From positions 334,661 through 398,660 of the forward strand of contig JADJVH010000003.1 of the NCBI GenBank assembly GCA_016716665.1: 64,000 bases of DNA, in the 5' to 3' direction. Positions within the stretch are counted from its first letter, which is position 1. Every line of letters starts with the position of its first letter. The stretch comes from Candidatus Opimibacter iunctus. GTDB lineage: Bacteria; Bacteroidota; Bacteroidia; Chitinophagales; Saprospiraceae. A program made the translations under genes and the position numbers. Shown in pieces: positions 17,540 to 25,072 of this stretch. The notes beneath the pieces are model-generated. The model worked only from the letters and a program-made list of their open reading frames with translations, was not told where the DNA came from and did no database searches.

Positions 17540-18136
17540 TTAGTTGCCCACCACGACCTTCGCATGGCGAATGATCTTGTCATTTAACATATAACCCTTC
17601 TCCAGGGTATCGATGACTTTGCCTTTCATGTTTTCATCCGGCACGGGGATCTCGGTGATCGCCTCATGCATCTCCACATCAAAGGGCTCACCAGTACTGG
17701 TCATGGCTTTGAGGCCCATGTTCTGGAGTACATTGTTTAACCTGTTGTAGACCAGGGTCACCCCATCACTGAATACTTCCGCATTAGATGGATCATCAGC
17801 GCTCTTCTTGGCGCGGTCAAAATCGTCCAGGATCGGCAGGAGGCTGACCATGACATCTTTGGAGGCGGAGTTCATGAGGTCCAGCCGTTCGCGCATGGTC
17901 CTCTTCTTATAATTGTCAAACTCTGCCAGCAGGCGGAGGTGCTTGTCACGAAGTTCGTTGACAGAAGCTTGTAATTCGGCAACCTTGGCATCGGCGGAGT
18001 TATCCCCCTGGTTTTCAGGCTGATCACTGTCCGAAGAGGTGGATTTGTCAAAATCGAATAGTTTTTCATCCTCGCCATGGGGCCCTTCCTGATCAGCGTG
18101 GGCGCCATTTGCCTTGTCCTTATGCTCTTTTTTCAT
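17540..18136 (-). CDS. grpE: Nucleotide exchange factor GrpE
   Basis: This 198-residue protein has the GrpE plan: an acidic, disordered N-terminus (residues 1-60, rich in K, E, D, S), a long helix (VAELQASVNELRDKHLRLLAEFDNYKKRTMRER), and a beta domain with FSDGVTLVYNRLNNVLQNMGLKAM, EPFDVEMHEAIT and VIDTLEKGYMLNDKIIRHAKVVVGN, the family signature. It acts as ADP-release factor for DnaK. It begins the grpE-dnaJ-gldH run. dnaK is not in the window. Confidence 0.96.
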   Translation of the reverse strand: MKKEHKDKANGAHADQEGPHGEDEKLFDFDKSTSSDSDQPENQGDNSADAKVAELQASVNELRDKHLRLLAEFDNYKKRTMRERLDLMNSASKDVMVSLLPILDDFDRAKKSADDPSNAEVFSDGVTLVYNRLNNVLQNMGLKAMTSTGEPFDVEMHEAITEIPVPDENMKGKVIDTLEKGYMLNDKIIRHAKVVVGN

Positions 18137-18283
18137 TTTATCTGTATCAAAAAGGCCATTGGCCTGAAAATTAGTGGAATAGAATCGGGGTGCAAAAGTA
18201 CTGCCATAAGGGACATTTGTGCCAAATTGACAGCAAAAAGCGTAATAGCCTGCAATTCAGGCAGGAATGTCATGGAATAAAGG

Positions 18284-18319
18284 GAGGCTTTGGTTGGAGT
18301 AAACTCCAACCAAAGCCTC
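18284..18319 (-). terminator. Hairpin terminator of the thioredoxin-like gene
   Basis: A 17-bp perfect stem (18284-18300 with 18303-18319) and a 2-nt loop lie directly downstream of the stop codon at 18326-18328 on the minus strand, followed by a modest T-rich stretch in that direction. Confidence 0.75.
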
Positions 18320-18325
18320 ACATAC

Positions 18326-18856
18326 CTATGTCTTTACCCTTGCATCAAGTAACTTGATGATCTCCTCGAAGGATGGATCCACGGCCATCATCACTCCGTC
18401 CGGATTGATCAGGAACTTCGTGGGGATCTGCTTGACCCCATAAGCCTTGACGGTCGGGGAATCAAAAGATCCTGGTTCCATGATATGATAGGGCCAGATC
18501 ATCTGGTCGGTCTGTATGGCGTTGGACCAATTGGCCGCGCTGCGTTCCAGGGCGACGCTTACGATTTCAAAACCATCAGCGTCCTTGAATGACTGCTTGT
18601 TGAATTTTGCGTACAGACTGGCCAATTTCGGATTGGACTGCCTGCATGGGCCGCACCAGCTCCCCCAGAAATCAAGAAGTACGTATTTGCCCTTCAGGTC
18701 TGACAGTGAGAATGAGCTTCCATCCGGCAGTTGACCGGTGAATTCAAACGCTTTCTCTCCGGTGATGTTTTTGGGTTTCAGGTAGAGGTATTTACCCAAC
18801 TGGAAACCAACAAGAATCAATAAGGCTAGTCCTACAGTCAACAGCATGCTCTTCAT
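18326..18856 (-). CDS. TlpA-family thiol-disulfide oxidoreductase
   Basis: This 176-residue protein is anchored or exported by an N-terminal hydrophobic segment (MKSMLLTVGLALLILVGFQLG). The thioredoxin fold has the redox motif WGSWCGPCRQSNPKLASLY (CGPC near residue 72) and a cis-proline region at VKQIPTKFLINPDG. It resembles the TlpA/ResA group that reduces or resolves disulfides in the periplasm, often for cytochrome c maturation, but no such gene is adjacent. It has its own hairpin terminator. Confidence 0.85.
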   Translation of the reverse strand: MKSMLLTVGLALLILVGFQLGKYLYLKPKNITGEKAFEFTGQLPDGSSFSLSDLKGKYVLLDFWGSWCGPCRQSNPKLASLYAKFNKQSFKDADGFEIVSVALERSAANWSNAIQTDQMIWPYHIMEPGSFDSPTVKAYGVKQIPTKFLINPDGVMMAVDPSFEEIIKLLDARVKT

Positions 18857-19326
18857 ATTGTGCTTCTAACAAGTGAGGGGCAAAATAGTTAAAAAGCAAG
18901 GAGCAGGGAGCACGGGGCATGGAGACTGTCCGGAAGGAGATCTATCTGGTGGTCAATAACCAATAGCCAATAACCAAAGAATAGTGAGAGGTAAATAGCA
19001 AGTATAATCTTCGTCCCGCGGCTTGAAAGCCGCGGCAATTCAATTAAAAAAAGGCTAAGCGGGACGATGTTTTATTCAATTTGATCCTACTGGGCATAAG
19101 GAATGGCACTCCCGATTACTTTGTATTAAGCCCTATCTTTACCCACGCAATGTTTACCCCTTCAAAATTTCTGCGAAATTTCTGTCCCCTAAAGGGGTTA
19201 AGCAATTCCAATAGGCATTTAACAATAAGCGAATCAAACATATTCGTATCAACCCATAAACTCATAAACCTATAAGCCTATAAGCTTATAAGCTTATAAG
19301 CCCACCCACAGAAAAATCTTCATCCC
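18857..19326. repeat. Repeat-rich intergenic region with two heptamer arrays, a REP-like hairpin and an octamer array
   Basis: No gene is supported. It holds four heptamers at 18895-18922 (agcaagg, agcaggg, agcacgg, ggcatgg) and four at 18951-18978 (ggtcaat, aaccaat, agccaat, aaccaaa). A GC palindrome lies at 19016-19035, enclosed by a 9-bp inverted repeat (19011-19019 with 19059-19067). An octamer array of the form gcNtataa runs over about 19254-19301. Confidence 0.7.
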
Positions 19327-20208
19327 ATGAACATGCTTTCGATTGATCCCAAAGATACCCCTCAAAAAGACTTCCACCAGTTTATGCTGGGCACTGTGGC
19401 TCCACGGCCGATTGCCTTTGTGAGTACGGTGGATGAACATGGAAATAAAAACCTCGCTCCCTATAGCTTCTTCAATGCCTTCAGTTCGAATCCGCCGATA
19501 CTGGTTTTCTCGAGCAATCGGCGTGGAAGTGACAACTCTACCAAGGATACCCTGCATAATGTGCAGGCCTCAGGAGAGTGTGTGATCAATGCGGTCAACT
19601 ATGCGATCGTGCGGCAGATGGCAGTTGCGTCTGTTGACTTTCCGACTGGGGTTAGTGAGTTTGAAAAAACAGGATTGACGCCTATCCCGTCTGATCTCGT
19701 CAAGGCATTTCGGGTGAAGGAATCACCTGCGCATATGGAATGCAAAGTCAAGGACATCGTCACACTCGGGGATAAAGGCGGAGCGGGCCATCTCATCATC
19801 TGCGAAGTGGTGAGGATGCACATCTCAAAAGACGTACTGACCGATCGTAATCGCATCGATCCTGACAAGATGGATCTGATGGGGCGGATGGGGCGTGCAT
19901 ACTATGTGAGGTGCAGTGGTGCGGCTATACATACTATCGTGCAGGAGTACAATCCTGTGACGATAGGATATGACCAGTTGCCCGCCCATATCAAGAACAG
20001 CCCGGTGCTCACCGGCAATGATCTCGGCAAACTTGCCGGACAGGTGACTATGCCATCAGAAGAAGAAATCAATGCAGTCGCCAGTGAGGCAGATGTATTG
20101 AATGCACTCGGGCAGCAAAATCCTGAAGCTGCCTTGCACTATCTCGCGAAGTCATACCTGGACAGGGATGATGTGCGGAGAGGGTTTAGTATGCTCCTTA
20201 TAAAATGA
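19327..20208 (+). CDS. Flavin reductase family protein (FMN-binding split barrel)
   Basis: This 293-residue flavoprotein has the flavin-reductase-like split-barrel domain at about 15-190: TVAPRPIAFVSTVDEHGNKNLAPYSFFNAFSSNPPILVFSSNRR is the conserved FMN-binding block, followed by KDTLHNVQASGECVINAVN and ESPAHMECKVKDIV. Members reduce flavin with NAD(P)H or bind FMN for oxidoreductase partners. The last 100 residues are an additional alpha-helical part with no recognised domain. It is a stand-alone gene; the start ATG is the first of two (MNM). Confidence 0.9.
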   Translation: MNMLSIDPKDTPQKDFHQFMLGTVAPRPIAFVSTVDEHGNKNLAPYSFFNAFSSNPPILVFSSNRRGSDNSTKDTLHNVQASGECVINAVNYAIVRQMAVASVDFPTGVSEFEKTGLTPIPSDLVKAFRVKESPAHMECKVKDIVTLGDKGGAGHLIICEVVRMHISKDVLTDRNRIDPDKMDLMGRMGRAYYVRCSGAAIHTIVQEYNPVTIGYDQLPAHIKNSPVLTGNDLGKLAGQVTMPSEEEINAVASEADVLNALGQQNPEAALHYLAKSYLDRDDVRRGFSMLLIK

Positions 20209-20474
20209 CTTTGGACTAGCCTATTGATTGTCGAAATGAGCAATTCGATTATCTCTATCAGTGGGCTTTGTGTATCGATGGTATTCCCTATATTTGGTTG
20301 AGGGCACAACCATGTCAACACTCATATGCTGGCGGCTTGCTGCAATAGGACTTATTCTATTTATTACAGCAATCCACTCTAGCAGAGAGGGATTGGGGTA
20401 GAATTGGAGGGTGGAGTTGCAGGTATAAACAAGTTAGAGGATACTTACACAAATGATCATTAAGTAAAAGTAAA

Positions 20475-20687
20475 ATGAATAGGAACTTGTTAATATTGTT
20501 ATCAGCATTTTTTGTAACAGCTATTGCTGCCTGCACAAATGAGGAATGTGAGGAAACCTTGAAAAGCAATTGCTTTTGTCCGGAGAATTATGATCCGGTA
20601 TGTGGCTGTAATAAGAAAACGTATGGCAATGCTTGCGAGGCGGAATGTCATGGCATTGCAATATATAGAAAAGGAAAATGTAAGTAA
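20475..20687 (+). CDS. Kazal-type serine protease inhibitor-like lipoprotein
   Basis: This is a 70-residue lipoprotein: signal MNRNLLILLSAFFVTAIAAC with lipobox Cys20. The mature domain reads CFCPENYDPVCGCNKKTYGNACEAECHGI...GKC, the Kazal cysteine pattern (C-P-x-x-Y-x-P-V-C-G-x-x-x-x-T-Y-x-N-x-C-x-A). Kazal domains bind serine proteases by an exposed loop around the P-V-C-G site. In bacteria such lipoproteins are thought to protect the cell surface from proteases. The gene is at the left edge of the cassette-like cluster. Confidence 0.82.
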   Translation: MNRNLLILLSAFFVTAIAACTNEECEETLKSNCFCPENYDPVCGCNKKTYGNACEAECHGIAIYRKGKCK

Positions 20688-20807
20688 TGAATTCTATTTG
20701 AGCTTTTAACTCCACTCTCCTGAACAGCTTTCAATCCGCCAATTACAACCTGTCAAAGTTGTTTCTTTCTCGCCAAAACCCTAATTTGCACATTCTAAGC
20801 CGTAATC

Positions 20808-20990
20808 ATGGAAGGAAGTATTCAAATCCACTTAGAGAAACTACCGGAAGGTGTGTACCTGGCAACTTCTGATGACATCCAAGGGCTAGTGGCCCAAGGC
20901 CGAACAATCAAAGAGACTCTTAAGATTGCCAGGGATATCACAATTAAGCTTTTAGAATCACTTGAGAAAAGTAAATCAATTACATTATGA
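20808..20990 (+). CDS. DUF1902/HicB-like small protein, first gene of a three-gene toxin-antitoxin unit
   Basis: This 60-residue protein has the pattern of DUF1902/HicB-like domains: a beta strand (IQIHLEKLPEGVYLATSDDIQGLVAQG) and a helix (TIKETLKIARDITIKLLESLE). The ATSDDIPGL-type segment is shared with HicB antitoxins. Its stop overlaps the next ATG by 4 bp (20987-20990), so the three genes 20808-21453 are translated as one unit. Its role may be a second regulator or antitoxin; not proven. Confidence 0.65.
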   Translation: MEGSIQIHLEKLPEGVYLATSDDIQGLVAQGRTIKETLKIARDITIKLLESLEKSKSITL

Positions 20991-21184
20991 TCGATCAGTT
21001 GAAAAAAGCCATTCACCAAATCGAAAGCCTCCCTGAAAGCAAGCAAATTGAAATTGCTAAGCTGATCCAAGATGAACTCAGCTGGGATGCTTCCATCCTC
21101 CAAAGTCAAGATCAACTCGCTTCATTGGCCAAAGAAGCTCTAAAGGAATACAAGGAAGGTAAGGCTTCTGACAAGCCCTGGTAA
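20987..21184 (+). CDS. Small antitoxin-like protein, middle gene of the toxin-antitoxin unit
   Basis: This 65-residue protein is almost all helix: MIDQLKKAIHQIESLPESKQIEIAKLIQDEL, then a charged tail LAKEALKEYKEGKASDKPW. The EALKEYxxGKASxxPW type ending is typical of antitoxins that partner RelE/ParE-type toxins and would be the toxin-binding arm. It overlaps the toxin gene by one base (TAATG at 21181-21186). Confidence 0.7.
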   Translation: MIDQLKKAIHQIESLPESKQIEIAKLIQDELSWDASILQSQDQLASLAKEALKEYKEGKASDKPW

Positions 21185-21453
21185 TGAAGTCGGTTACCTC
21201 TTCCAGGTTCAGGAAGTGTTTAGAAAACCTTCCAAGTCGTATTCAGACAAAAGCCCGTATTGCCTATCACCTCTGGTTAGAAAATCCATACCATCCAAGC
21301 CTGCAGTATAAACAAATTCATAGCATTAGCCCAATATACGCTGTCAGGGTAAGTTTGGGTTACCGTGCATTGGGTATTCTTGAAGATGATACAATGGTGT
21401 GGTTTTGGATAGGTTCACATGAAGATTATAATTCGATGATCAAAAACCTTTAA
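21184..21453 (+). CDS. RelE/ParE-superfamily toxin of the cassette-borne unit
   Basis: This 89-residue protein has the RelE/ParE shape: basic N-terminal helices (SSRFRKCLENLPSRIQTKARIAYHLWLENPYHPSLQYKQIH), then strands carrying YAVRVSLGYRALGIL and VWFWIGSHEDYNSMI. The R-V-S-x-x-Y-R-A-L-G core and the H-E-D-Y ending are features of mRNA interferase-type toxins that act on ribosomes. An attC-like site follows 10 bp after the stop. Confidence 0.8.
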   Translation: MKSVTSSRFRKCLENLPSRIQTKARIAYHLWLENPYHPSLQYKQIHSISPIYAVRVSLGYRALGILEDDTMVWFWIGSHEDYNSMIKNL

Positions 21454-21462
21454 GGACAACAA

Positions 21463-21590
21463 CCGATAACATTGGCTTCACACTATGGCGAATATTGCGA
21501 ATCGATATGCTTTTCCCTTTGATTCAGTATTTACTATCTTGAAGATATATTCCGGGAGCGCCACGTCGTGAAGCCCGGGTCGTTATACTT
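21463..21590 (+). other. attC-like recombination site 1
   Basis: An imperfect palindrome with the layout of an integron attC. R'' is CGATAAC (to 21470) and pairs with R' GTTAT (21582-21586). Inner arms GGCTTCAC (21474-21481) and GTGAAGCC (21568-21575) are exact complements. Nearest the loop, TGGCG (21486-21490) pairs with CGCCA (21559-21563). The remaining 68 bp form the variable loop. Confidence 0.72.
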
Positions 21591-21622
21591 CATGCAATTT
21601 CTATTCAACTAACTTAAAGTAA

Positions 21623-22490
21623 ATGGCAGACAATATATACGAAGAGCATTCAGATAATCCGACAAACAATCAATCGGAAAATCACCCTAACGAAGTTATC
21701 CCTGCAAACGAAACAGAGGCAATTGCCACAAATCAAGAAACTGAAAATATGGAAGTACATCATCATGCACATCACGAAGGAAAGAAAAGCTGGAAATCAT
21801 ATTTCTGGGAATTTTTAATGTTGTTCCTGGCTGTGTTCTGCGGCTTTTTGGCTGAGTATCAGTTAGAGCATAAAATTGAACGAGACAGAGAAGTGGTTTA
21901 CCTCAAGAACCTATTTGAAGATTTAAAAGATGATGTAAATCATTATGCTGAATACGACAGTATTTCTTTTCAATATTTTTCCATCATAGATTCTCTCATG
22001 ATGCTGATGAAAAGTGCAGACAGAGACAAGCATCTTAACAGAATTTACTATTTGGAAAGAGCGGCTACAATGAACGTGAATAATTTCCTTAGCTATAATT
22101 CGCGCACCTACGAACAAATGAAACACTCCGGGCATTTGAGGTTAATAAGAAATCAACAAGTGGCTGATAGTATTTCAGCTTACTATTTTTTCATTACAAG
22201 CGCTTGACTTGCAAAACAACATTATCAAAGACAGGATATCAGAATACATGCAGGGAGCAGGAAAAGTGTTTGATGCACAAATATTATTTCAAATCTTCAA
22301 GACTAAACAAGCTCCTATAATTGATTCTTTAAAACTTATTACAAACAACGCTCAGGACATAAATATATTTCTGACAAACACCCAATACTATTATGGGGCA
22401 CGCAAACTACAACAAGAGGGTTGTAATGAAAGAGCTAAACGCGCGCAACGGCTATTGGAACTGATGAGAAAAGAATATGACTTTGAATAA
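21623..22490 (+). pseudogene. Membrane-anchored protein of unknown function, split by a frameshift
   Basis: The first part (21623-22207) encodes a polar N-terminus with a His-rich patch (HHHAHHEGKKSWKSYF), one membrane helix (WEFLMLFLAVFCGFLAEYQLEHKIERDRE) and a helical domain. It stops just after a six-T run (22186-22191). The second part (22209-22490) continues the protein as ALDLQNNIIKDRISEYMQGAGKVF. Dropping one T gives AYYFSLQALDLQNN, which joins the halves smoothly. The layout (single helix near residue 60, then a long cytoplasmic or periplasmic helical region) is common among unknown Bacteroidota proteins. It occupies one cassette of the attC-separated array. No function is assigned. 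Confidence 0.7.
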
Positions 22491-22540
22491 CCAGGTTTCT
22501 AATATCGAAAATCAAATCTATGAAGACACAATAGCACGAA

Positions 22541-22674
22541 CGCATAACATTGGCTCGGTAAAATGGCGGGCCAAGTGCTTTCTAATACAGTTGTACATTA
22601 TTGAACATTTGTGGTTTCTAAATTGAAAATTGCTAAATTTCCGCCACATTCACCAAGCCGCAAATCGTTACCGG
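22541..22674 (+). other. attC-like recombination site 2
   Basis: R'' GCATAAC (to 22548) is matched by R' GTTACCG (22667-22673). Inner arms GGCTcGGT (22552-22559) and ACCaAGCC (22652-22659) pair with one mismatch. GGCGG (22565-22569) pairs with CCGCC (22641-22645). It has the same orientation and spacing as site 1. Confidence 0.72.
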
Positions 22675-22705
22675 ACATTTGCAGTATCATTATAGAAATG
22701 AATTT

Positions 22706-23344
22706 ATGAAATATTATCAGTTGTTAGCCATTTCCCTTATTTCCCTTTACAGCTGTAAACAGGATGAACCGAGAGTTCAGAAAACCAGTGATTTTCAAAT
22801 CCATTTAGCCGGTGGAGAAACTATTACATTTTATAATCCTGAGTGTGAGTTTAACATTTTTGCTCAGAATCAAGCACAATTTAATGGGTCAAGTTCGGTT
22901 GGATATTCTGTCTTTTCAACATATTGGAATTCATACTCAATGGATAGTACAATAAATCAAATATGGATAGACCTTCTGATAGTGCCTTCTCCACCAAATG
23001 AACTCTACAATCTTGATAGTTTACCAAAAATCCTGGCTGTTGAAAATAATTCAACCAATAATGAACATCTCCAGGTAAATGTTCAAATGGAAATTAATGG
23101 TAAAAGATATGATAATCAACTTTGGGATACTGACCCAAACACTCCACCATGGGAAAATAGTGATTCATTATATTTTGAAATCGAAGAGTACGAGATTTTC
23201 TTCAATTCAGAGTGCTTAAATAGGGAGCTACTTTACCTGAAATTTCAGATTGAGGGCAAACTCTATGCATCTGATTTTTTTATTAAAACCGATTCAATTG
23301 AAATCAATATGAGTGAAATGAAATTGCTATTCGCAGCGGATTGA
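22706..23344 (+). CDS. Uncharacterised lipoprotein
   Basis: This 212-residue protein starts at the ATG at 22706 with MKYYQLLAISLISLYSC, a lipoprotein signal with lipobox Cys17; an upstream in-frame start would spoil the signal peptide. The mature part is rich in Asn, Glu and aromatic residues and has no recognised domain. It is flanked by attC-like sites 2 and 3, is AT-rich compared with the housekeeping genes nearby and lacks a visible promoter, as expected for a gene cassette. Confidence 0.65.
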   Translation: MKYYQLLAISLISLYSCKQDEPRVQKTSDFQIHLAGGETITFYNPECEFNIFAQNQAQFNGSSSVGYSVFSTYWNSYSMDSTINQIWIDLLIVPSPPNELYNLDSLPKILAVENNSTNNEHLQVNVQMEINGKRYDNQLWDTDPNTPPWENSDSLYFEIEEYEIFFNSECLNRELLYLKFQIEGKLYASDFFIKTDSIEINMSEMKLLFAAD

Positions 23345-23365
23345 TAATGTGAGCCAGGAAAACGT

Positions 23366-23493
23366 CCTCTAACATCGAATGTAGCCAATGGCGGATATTG
23401 GAGTAATTGAATAGTTTTACATTGACAAGGTTATGTCTAAATGGAAGATAACTAACTTGAATCGCCACTGCCTGTAGTCCGGACGTTTTCGGT
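23366..23493 (+). other. attC-like recombination site 3
   Basis: R'' CTCTAAC (to 23373) is matched by R' GTTTTCG (23485-23491). The loop-side box ATGGCGGAT (23388-23396) is matched imperfectly by ATCGCCACT (23461-23469), sharing GGCG/CGCC. The inner arms are weaker than in sites 1 and 2. Confidence 0.6.
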
Positions 23494-23537
23494 CATTGTA
23501 AATAGATAATATCAACACAAAATGAAATAAAAACAAA

Positions 23538-24152
23538 ATGAAAGTAATAGTATTTGGTGGGACAGGAGATGTAGGGCAAATAATTGTCAAAAAGTTACGT
23601 GACAGAGGGCAAAAAGTGTGTGTACTAACAAGACAAATGAAAGAAGCGCAAACAAACCTGACTTATGAATTTGGAAATGTACTTGACATTGGCAAACTAG
23701 AAAATATGATTGAGCCCAATGACAAGATAATTGTTTCATTAGGCTTCAACAATAGCAGTTTTGATACAATGTCAAGAGGAACTGAAAACATCATTTCTGT
23801 TATGAAAAAGAAAGGTGCAAAGAGACTCATTTGTTTGAGCGCACAAGGGGCTGGCGATAGTTGGGACTATATGCCTGATGAATTCAAAGAAATGGTTTTG
23901 AGCAATGACATATTAAATGCTTCATTCAAAGACCATACTATTCAAGAAGGATTTATAAAACAATCTGACCTTGATTGGACTATTGTAAGACCTACAGAAA
24001 TTATTAACGATAAGGAAAGCGGGACTTTTACAATTAACAGACCTACCGAAAATTCAAGATTTCAAATCAGTAATTCAGACGTTGCACAATTTATTGTTAC
24101 AGAATTGACGGAAGAAAAATATCTTCATCAAGTTGCAATGATTACGGACTGA
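23538..24152 (+). CDS. NAD(P)-binding atypical SDR, NmrA-like
   Basis: This 204-residue protein has a Rossmann fold with the dinucleotide loop VIVFGGTGDVGQIIVKKL at the N-terminus, then DKIIVSLGFNN, KRLICLSAQGAG and DWTIVRPTEIIN, which follow the order of NmrA/atypical SDR proteins (strand 5 SxxGA and strand 6 ivRP). The catalytic Tyr-x-x-x-Lys of classical SDRs is not seen, so it may be a reductase of quinones or a redox sensor. It lies in the cassette-like cluster between attC-like site 3 and a half site, on the same strand as the other cargo. Confidence 0.78.
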   Translation: MKVIVFGGTGDVGQIIVKKLRDRGQKVCVLTRQMKEAQTNLTYEFGNVLDIGKLENMIEPNDKIIVSLGFNNSSFDTMSRGTENIISVMKKKGAKRLICLSAQGAGDSWDYMPDEFKEMVLSNDILNASFKDHTIQEGFIKQSDLDWTIVRPTEIINDKESGTFTINRPTENSRFQISNSDVAQFIVTELTEEKYLHQVAMITD

Positions 24153-24164
24153 TGAAACAACGAA

Positions 24165-24193
24165 GCGGTAACAAACACTTTTATGGGGGCGGA
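24165..24193 (+). other. Half attC-like site
   Basis: GCGGTAAC at 24165-24172 and GGGGGCGGA at 24185-24193 look like the R'' and loop-side boxes of an attC. No matching CGCC...GTT half was found before 24440. It marks either a decayed site or the right limit of the array. Confidence 0.4.
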
Positions 24194-24419
24194 ATTATGA
24201 TGGGTTGCAAGATCTGACTTCACAGGTTGTGCATTCGTTTTATCTTTTCAAGAGTAGAAAAGCAGATAACAATGGATGCCCGTAATCAGGGCTATCCACT
24301 TTGAGGATGTCTCCCTCAGTTGATTTCTGGCTCTCACCACATCATGTTCAACGTTGATAACCTTGACAAATTAATCTAAAGGCCTGCGCCGCTTCAACGA
24401 CATAGAAAGCGATTGCATT

Positions 24420-24443
24420 AGTTACCAAAATCTGGTAACTTTG
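24420..24443 (+). promoter_or_regulatory. Promoter element with overlapping 8-bp palindrome upstream of parDE
   Basis: TAacTTTG (24436-24443) matches the Bacteroidota -7 element 15 bp before the parD ATG. The perfect inverted repeat AGTTACCA / TGGTAACT (24420-24427 and 24433-24440, 5-bp spacer) overlaps it. This is the expected place for an autoregulatory operator bound by ParD or ParDE. Confidence 0.6.
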
Positions 24444-24458
24444 ATAAAATTTCAGATC

Positions 24459-24704
24459 ATGGGCAAAAACACATCCGTATCCCTGGGAGATCACTTCGAA
24501 GAATTCGTTGAGCAGAGTATTGAGCAAGGCAGGTACAGCAACGCCAGTGAAGTTATTCGTGCCGGACTACGCTTATTGGAAGAAGAGGAGAGCAGGTTCA
24601 ATGCCCTGAAAACTGCAATCCAGGAAGGATTGGACAGTGGGTTCATTCCGTTTGATCCCAAGGCACATTTGAAGTCATTGAAGGCACGGAAGAAGGATGT
24701 CTAA
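24459..24704 (+). CDS. parD: ParD-family antitoxin
   Basis: This 81-residue protein starts at the ATG at 24459 (MGKNTSVSLGDHFEEFV); a TTG 18 bp upstream lies inside the -7 element and is not used. The N-terminal ribbon-helix-helix (KNTSVSLGDHFEEFVEQSIEQGRYSNASEVIRAGLRLLEEEE) is the CopG/ParD DNA-binding domain. The C-terminal part (ALKTAIQEGLDSGFIPFDPKAHLKSL) is the ParE-binding arm. It overlaps parE by 8 bp. Confidence 0.9.
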   Translation: MGKNTSVSLGDHFEEFVEQSIEQGRYSNASEVIRAGLRLLEEEESRFNALKTAIQEGLDSGFIPFDPKAHLKSLKARKKDV

Positions 24705-24996
24705 GTATGTACTCGCCCGAAAAGCCATTCTGGACCTGGCAGGAATCTGGGAGTATACTTGCACTACCTGGTCGGAATCACAGGCTGATACATATTATGC
24801 ATTATTGACCGGCTCTTTTTTAACCCTATCCGAGAATCCGGCCTTAGGCAAACATTATGATGAAATAAGCCTTGGCCTCAAGGGTATGCGTGTGGGACAA
24901 CACATCATCTTTTACCAGCAGTCAAAAGCGAATCAAATACGGATCATTCGTATCCTGCATGTCCGAATGGATTTGCAGACCAAGATTAAAACCTAA
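24697..24996 (+). CDS. parE: ParE-family toxin
   Basis: This 99-residue RelE/ParE fold protein reads YVLARKAILDLAGIWEYTCTTWSESQADTYY at the start, the ParE pattern of two helices, followed by NPALGKHYDEISLGLKGMRVGQHIIFYQ and IRIIRILHVRMDL. The H-V-R-M-D ending is typical of ParE toxins that inhibit DNA gyrase. It is translated in overlap with parD (24697-24704). It lies at the right end of the accessory island, without an attC-like site after it. Confidence 0.9.
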   Translation: MSKYVLARKAILDLAGIWEYTCTTWSESQADTYYALLTGSFLTLSENPALGKHYDEISLGLKGMRVGQHIIFYQQSKANQIRIIRILHVRMDLQTKIKT

Positions 24997-25072
24997 GGGC
25001 TAATAGAAATCAGACCTCTAAGGTGTAGGTGAGGACATCGATGCAACAGTAAATGGCTATTGTAGCAGGATA

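Noticed and set aside
16937..17587. 216-codon frame on the plus strand opposite dnaJ
   Set aside because: Antisense shadow of dnaJ; the minus-strand frame has all DnaJ domains.
20701..20765. A complete attC after the Kazal gene
   Set aside because: The right half (CCGCC...GTTGTTT) fits, but the left half has no matching TGGCG box or arm.
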